A stretch of 20,402 nucleotides of DNA. Origin: Sanguinoderma infundibulare (Eukaryota; Basidiomycota; Agaricomycetes; Polyporales; Polyporaceae). The notes below the pieces were generated by a model. It was not told where the DNA came from and did not search any database. It was given only the letters and a program-made list of their open reading frames with translations. Shown here one piece after another: positions 16,309 through 20,402 of this stretch. Positions within the stretch are counted from its first letter, which is position 1. Each line of letters begins with the position of its first letter. Location: contig JAVLRN010000062.1 of NCBI GenBank assembly GCA_032821775.1, positions 1-20,402 of the forward strand, written 5' to 3'. The translations under genes and the position numbers were made by a program.

Positions 16309-17001
16309 ATGATCTTTTTAAGTATCTTAATTTTAATAGTGGCAATTGCCCTTCCATCATTTAACCAAAATATAAGATCCGTCTTATATGTAAGAATATC
16401 TTCTATAATATTTATTTATGCCGGAGCATTATCTTTAAATGCTTTCTATATTCAGTCAATTGGATCAGGTATAGGTATTTATAGTGGATTATTCCAAGTA
16501 ACAGCCATTTCTCAATTATTAGACGTTTTAATCTTATTAATAGGAAGTTTAATCTTAATATCATGGCCATCTCTAAATATATCAAAAGTAAAATTAACAG
16601 AAAGTATACCATATGCAGGAGAATATTCATTAATTGTATTATTTAGTACATTTGGAGCATCTTTATTAGTATCATCAGCAGATTTAATTTCAATGTATTT
16701 AAGTATAGAATTACAATCTTTTGGTGTATATGTTTTAACAACTTTATATAGAGATTCAGAATCAGCAACTTCAGCAGGATTAAAATATTTTCTATTAGGA
16801 AGTTTATCCTCATGTATAATCCTACTAGGAAGTGGATTAGTTTATACTTATACAGGCTTAACAAATTTAGAAAGTATATATAATTTAATAAGTGTAAGTG
16901 AAAATACAGCTATCTTACAAGGTTTAAGTTTAGGAATAGTCTTAATAATAGTAGGATATTTATTTAAAGTATCAGCAGCACCATTACATAATTGGGCTCC
17001 T
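16309..17001 (+). CDS. nad2: NADH dehydrogenase subunit 2, exon 1
   Basis: This exon encodes the first 231 residues of the antiporter-like complex I subunit Nad2, starting at ATG 16309 with MIFLSILILIVAIALPSF, shortly after an AAGGAGCA string. It contains multiple membrane segments and the conserved stretch DLISMYLSIELQSFGVYVL, in which Glu is the key charged residue. ATSAGLKYFLLGSLSSCIIL follows, and it ends LFKVSAAPLHNWAP. The exon ends after CCT 16999-17001, since the family motif continues as HNWAPDVYDG (here DVYDDSP) on exon 2. The frame is open into the intron ORF. Confidence 0.96.
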
Positions 17002-18312
17002 GCGTGGTGTTTCGGGAAAACACCTAAGTGGGAAAAACTACCAAACTCCGGGAACTCCCTAAAGCTTATGATACCAAGCTATCTTCGAAAGATTATATGT
17101 GGATGAGGTAATTACTCATGTATGGTAACAAGTCATAAGATGAATGAAAACGAAATGGGATATCGCGGATCTAAGTTAGGCATATGGCCTGTAAAAGAGC
17201 AACGAGTAGATGGTAGTTGGTTTTTAGCTAACAAAGCTAGAAGCTTAAGGTGTACTCTAATGGGCGGCGAAAGTCGTTATCAACTCAAAATCCCTTCTAA
17301 ACAATTAAATTCACAAAAATTTTCTTTTTCTACTTTAACTAACAACAGTGTAAACAATGTTATAAATCCATGGTTTATTACAGGGTTCATAGACGCTGAA
17401 GGATGTTTTCAGATTTCAATTAGACACGATAAAAAATATAAAACTAATTGAAGAATATCCCTTACTTTTCAAATAAAACTACATGTTAAGGATATAGCCT
17501 TATTAAATAATATTAAAAAATACTTTAGGTATAGGTACTATTACATTACATAACAAGGATACGGCTAATTTTAATGTATATTCTATAAAAGAATTACAAG
17601 TAATCATTGATCATTTTGTAAAATACCCATTAATAACAGCCAAATATTCTGATTTTTTATTATTTAAACAAGCTTTTGAAATTATTAAAAGGGGGGATCA
17701 TCTAACTGAAAAAGGTTTATTAGAAATAGTAGGTTTAAAAAGCGCACTTAATTTAGGATTATCTGATAAGTTAAGAGCAGCTTTACCTAATTTTTTTACC
17801 TGTTACTAGACCGGCATTTAAATTTAATGGTATACCTAATCCATTTTGGGTAGCCGGTTTCATTAGTGGAGATGGTTCTTTCTATTTAAGTATTAGATCT
17901 AAAATTTCTCCAACTAGCACTACCGGTAACATTTGAAAAAGTGTTTCTTTTGGTCTTTGGAGTCACTTTACATATCAGAGATAAAGAGGTAATCCAAGCT
18001 TTGTCTTCTTACTTTACTTCATTAAATGGTAAAGGTTCTGATAGCTTAACAGTAAAGCCTTATTCTATTTCTATAACAAAACACTCTGTTAGTCTTTACA
18101 TCAGAAGGTTTTCTGAAATTATTAATATAATTATTCCCTTTTTTGATAAGCATCCTATTCTTGGAGTAAAAAGTTTAGACTTTACCGATTTCAAAAAAGT
18201 AGCTGAAATTCTTCAAAATAAAGGGCATTTAACTAGTTTAGGGTTTGAATCTATTCAAAAATTAAATTCTACTATGAATCTCAGAAGACCTTGAGGATCA
18301 GACACAAAGTAG
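17002..18312 (+). pseudogene. LAGLIDADG homing endonuclease of the nad2 intron, three frameshifts
   Basis: The frame runs on from exon 1 through NSGNSLKLMIPSYLRKIICG. TGA codons at 17104 and 17449 must be Trp. Motif 1, ITGFIDAEGCFQI, is at about 17379. An extra A near 17527 breaks the frame. The next frame gives KELQVIIDHFVKYPL and SDFLLFKQAFEII, and breaks again in the seven-T run 17791-17797. The third frame holds motif 2, VAGFISGDGSFYL (about 17850). It breaks in the A run 17936-17940, and the last frame gives FGVTLHIRDKEV to MNLRRP, ending at TAG 18310-18312 with TGA 18292 as Trp. Both motif acidic residues remain. All three lesions fit one-base insertions, two of them in homopolymers. 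It is homologous to the intact rns intron ORF. Confidence 0.88.
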
Positions 18313-18391
18313 ATTTAAAATATTGCTAGCTGGTAAAGTAAAAAAAAAAATGAAAATATTAATTAATTGCATGATAAATTTGATAGCCGTG
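17002..18391 (+). other. Group I intron in nad2
   Basis: The intron splits the HNWAP-DVYD motif of Nad2. It begins after a T and ends in G18391. The 5' hairpin GGTGTTTCGGGAAAACACC (about 17006) and the core CCGGGAACTCCCTAAAGC (about 17047) match the rns intron. The 3' end at 18363-18383 is identical to nad5 intron a (223-243). It encodes a degenerate LAGLIDADG ORF fused to exon 1. Confidence 0.92.
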
Positions 18392-19207
18392 GATGTCTAT
18401 GATGATAGTCCAACAATAGTAACCATATGGTTAACAATTATGCCTAAAATATCAATCTTAATCTTCTTATTAGAAATACAAAGTCAAATAGGAAATAGTT
18501 TAATAACAATCTTTTCATTAACATTGAAAAATTTATTATTAATAAGTTCATTATTATCTTTATTAATAGGAACTATAGTTGGTTTAGCACAATCAAGAAT
18601 AAAAAGATTATTAGCCTACAGTACTATTTCACATATAGGTTTCATATTATTAGCTTTAGCTATAAATACGGAACAATCAATAGATTCTTTCTTATTTTAT
18701 ATTATCCAATATTCTATTACTAATTTAAATACATTTTTAATTTTAATAGCATTAGGTTATATATTGAAAAATAATAGTCAATCTATTTTAGATTCATTCC
18801 AAGATATTAAATATATTACTGAACTTAAAGGTTTATTCTTTAATAATCCATTATTAAGTTTAAGTTTAACTATTTGTTTATTTAGTATGGCTGGTGTACC
18901 TCCTTTATTAGGTTTCTTTTCAAAACAATTTGTATTGTATTCAGCAATGCAAAGTGAATATTACTTTATTGGTATCTTAGCCATTATTGTAAGTGTTATA
19001 AGTGCTTCTTATTACTTAAAAATTATTAAAGTTTTACATTCTGAATCTAAAGATATGGTAGAAGCTACAGAAAGTCAAACTTCTTTAAGTTCACTTCATA
19101 GTTTTATGATTTCAACTTTAACTTTATTTATCTTATTATTTATTTTAAAACCTTCAATATTATTAAATAGTACACAATTACTAGCATTATCTTTATTTTA
19201 TTGTTAA
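18392..19207 (+). CDS. nad2: NADH dehydrogenase subunit 2, exon 2
   Basis: The remaining 271 residues of Nad2, starting [20 protein letters not shown]. The family usually reads DVYDGSP or DVYDGVP here, so the second Asp replaces Gly. Conserved elements include [16 protein letters not shown] with the central Lys, and [18 protein letters not shown]. It ends with TAA 19205-19207. The total of 502 residues is on the short side for fungi. The ATG at 18323 is intronic. nad3 begins one base after the stop, the tight nad2-nad3 arrangement common in fungi, so they are probably co-transcribed. Confidence 0.96.
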   Translation, partial: DVYDDSPTIVTIWLTIMPKISILIFLLEIQSQIGNSLITIFSLTLKNLLLISSLLSLLIGTIVGLAQSRIKRLLAYSTISHIGFILLALAINTEQSIDSFLFYIIQYSITNLNTFLILIALGYILKNNSQSILDSFQDIKYITELKGLFFNNPLLSLSLTICLFSMAGVPPLLGFFSKQFVLYSAMQSEYYFIGILAIIVSVISASYYLKIIKVLHSESKDMVEATESQTSLSSLHSFMISTLTLFILLFILKPSILLNSTQLLALSLFYC

Positions 19208-19208
19208 T

Positions 19209-19574
19209 ATGAATAATATTTTAATGTTATTTATTTTTGTACCAATTTTAACTGGTATTTTATTATTACTTAATTTTTTATTAGCACCTAAAAATGCTTA
19301 TGAATCTAAAGTTTCAGCTTATGAATGTGGTTTCTCACCAATTTATGGTCAGACTAGAAATGTTTTCCATATTAATTTCTTCTTAGTTGCTTTATTATTT
19401 TTAATTTTTGATTTAGAAGTACTGTTACTTTATCCCTTAGCTGTTACATTGTACCAAGTAAGCGTTTTTGGTTTCTCTGTAGTACTTATATTCTTCATTG
19501 TATTAACTATTGGGTTTATACTTGAAATAGGATCGGGTTCTATCTCTATTAGTAATAAAGAAATAAAAAATTAA
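19209..19574 (+). CDS. nad3: NADH dehydrogenase subunit 3
   Basis: A 121-residue membrane subunit of complex I. The loop between helices 1 and 2 carries the switch cysteine in SAYECGFSPIYG. Then come the NVFHINFFLVALLFLIFDLE stretch, with the conserved acidic residues, and LLLYPLAVTL. The C-terminus has GFILEIGSGSISI. The start ATG is 1 nt after the nad2 stop, so translation probably depends on a shared mRNA. A TATCCCCCTT element follows the stop by 4 nt. Confidence 0.97.
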   Translation: MNNILMLFIFVPILTGILLLLNFLLAPKNAYESKVSAYECGFSPIYGQTRNVFHINFFLVALLFLIFDLEVLLLYPLAVTLYQVSVFGFSVVLIFFIVLTIGFILEIGSGSISISNKEIKN

Positions 19575-19588
19575 ATATCCCCCTTCTT
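19575..19588 (+). terminator. C-rich element after nad3
   Basis: ATATCCCCCTTCTT starts directly after the nad3 TAA; the C5 run is 19579-19583. It belongs to the recurring set. Confidence 0.45.
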
Positions 19589-20020
19589 AATTATAATTCT
19601 TACGAAATTAAAAACCTTCTAAAAAATAGTTAAGTACTAAAGTATCGGGATATATGGTATTTTTATAGAAAGAATCTAATTAAATAATATTACAAGAACT
19701 TATACTCCTGTTACCTACATCTTGCCATTAAATGTTTAATTGAAGCATTATGGAACACCATGTTTTTTCTAATCTCTCCTAAAAGCCAGTAACATTCTAT
19801 TCGAATAAGGTACCATCTAGTACCTAAATACTTTAAAATAGAATAATGAAATCTTATTCATTAATAAAATGTCAAAAAAGAACTAATTTAGTATAAAACC
19901 AAAAAATAAATAAAGCCTTTAATATCAATCAAAATATAAACTATTCAAGGGGTATAAGAAATTATATCTATTCTGAATAGAACAATTTAAATTATAAACT
20001 AATTATTTTTTTAAAAAAAG
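19589..20020. other. Intergenic region between nad3 and the minus-strand ORF (convergent)
   Basis: About 430 nt with no ORF or tRNA. It includes a CTATTCA / TGAATAG inverted pair at about 19943-19980. It also has a CAAGGGGTATAAG string at about 19948 that is a four-G, minus-strand-oriented relative of the element at 20021. Confidence 0.5.
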
Positions 20021-20033
20021 TAAGGGGGTATAA
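20021..20033 (-). terminator. C-rich element after the minus-strand ORF
   Basis: Read on the minus strand this is TATACCCCCTTA, beginning within 10 nt of the stop of the repeat-protein ORF. Same core and same position relative to a stop as the plus-strand elements, but reversed with its gene. Confidence 0.45.
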
Positions 20034-20037
20034 AAAA

Positions 20038-20402
20038 TTATAGGTATATTATTAAGTGATCTGTAAATAAATAGTCCATAAAATCAGGTATTTCACTTAC
20101 TACTTCTTCAGTTTGAATGTCTTTATCAGTAGTAGGTACATCAGTTTGAATATCTTTTTCTACAGAATGTACATCAGTTTGAATGTCTTTTTCTAGAGTA
20201 GGTACTACTTCAGTAGGTACTTCCTCAGTTTGGGTATCCATTTCAACTACTGTAATTATTTTAGTTTGTGAATCTTTATCTTCAGTGAAAATTTCAGTTT
20301 GAATATATTTCTCTGTAGTAGGTACTACTTCAGTCGGTATAACTTCAGTCTGTACCTCTTCACTTCGTGATTTTGTTTCAACTACTACTACTTCTTCAGT
20401 TT
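20038..20402 (-). CDS. C-terminal part of an unrecognised 11-residue-repeat protein (continues off the right edge)
   Basis: The minus strand is open from the window edge to TAA at 20040-20038, about 120 codons, without internal stops; the ATG at 20241 is probably internal. The sequence is acidic and rich in E, T, V, K, Q and I, built from units like EKDIQTDVPTT and EKDIQTDVHSV. Three adjacent copies are exactly 33 nt apart (starts near 20107, 20140 and 20173). Upstream units are looser (TEEVQTEVIPTEVVPTTEKY). The last 20 residues (IPDFMDYLFTDHLIIYL) leave the repeat and are hydrophobic. I do not recognise the family. It could be the tail of a plasmid-derived or free-standing mitochondrial ORF. 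It is the only minus-strand gene here. Confidence 0.65.
   Translation of the reverse strand, partial: TEEVVVVETKSRSEEVQTEVIPTEVVPTTEKYIQTEIFTEDKDSQTKIITVVEMDTQTEEVPTEVVPTLEKDIQTDVHSVEKDIQTDVPTTDKDIQTEEVVSEIPDFMDYLFTDHLIIYL

Noticed and set aside
16412..16864. Two minus-strand ORFs of about 70 codons inside nad2
   Set aside because: They are antisense to a clear nad2 exon; their leucine-rich composition is what reverse reading of AT-rich membrane-protein DNA gives.
20107..20240. 33-nt repeats as a CRISPR array
   Set aside because: The repeats are contiguous, stay in one reading frame and have no unique spacers; they encode a repeat protein.
1..20402. A bacterial or viral accessory system (defence, toxin or prophage)
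   Set aside because: All recognised genes are mitochondrial or mobile-intron genes, and no unassigned region has enough coding sequence for such a system.

Overview
This window is a stretch of a fungal mitochondrial genome. The evidence is the set of respiratory-chain genes (nad5, cox2, nad6, atp8, nad2, nad3), a small-subunit rRNA, mitochondrial-type tRNAs, high A+T content, many group I introns with homing endonuclease (HEG) ORFs, and TGA read as tryptophan inside several intron ORFs (translation table 4). A free-standing rps3, not inside an rnl intron, together with the adjacent nad2-nad3 pair, suggests Basidiomycota; this is inference. All recognised genes are on the + strand except a repeat-protein fragment at the right edge.

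Layout. 1-4048: the 3' part of nad5 as three exons (252-446, 1485-1721, 2897-4048), separated and preceded by group I introns. The two complete introns each carry a broken LAGLIDADG_2-type HEG. 4023-4722: a decayed ORF of unknown function overlapping the nad5 end. About 5340-8360: rns, split by one intron with an intact double-motif LAGLIDADG HEG. 8442-8811: trnV(uac), trnL(uag), trnR(ucg). 9152-12188: cox2 in three exons, with an intact GIY-YIG HEG in intron 1 and an intact LAGLIDADG_2 HEG in intron 2; exon 3 carries an apparent 2-nt insertion near the CuA site. 12644-12714: trnR(ccu). 13164-14186: rps3. 14777-15388: nad6. 15718-15876: atp8. 16102-16182: trnS(gcu). 16309-19207: nad2 in two exons, with an intron whose LAGLIDADG HEG has three frameshifts. 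19209-19574: nad3. 20038-20402 (- strand): the C-terminal end of a protein built of 11-residue repeats.

How it fits together. nad2, nad3, nad5 and nad6 encode membrane subunits of complex I, cox2 the CuA subunit of complex IV, and atp8 a subunit of the ATP synthase Fo sector. rns, rps3 and the tRNAs serve their translation. The rest is largely mobile-intron biology at different stages of decay.

The observations I find most worth checking are: (i) a C-rich element (core CCCCCT) that recurs just 3' of genes, including on the opposite strand for the minus-strand ORF; (ii) a 97-nt block, 96/97 identical, shared by a nad5 intron and a cox2 intron that carry unrelated HEGs; (iii) the cox2 frameshift; (iv) the decayed ORF after nad5; and (v) the repeat-protein ORF. 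I did not find a defence system or other clearly new multi-gene system here.
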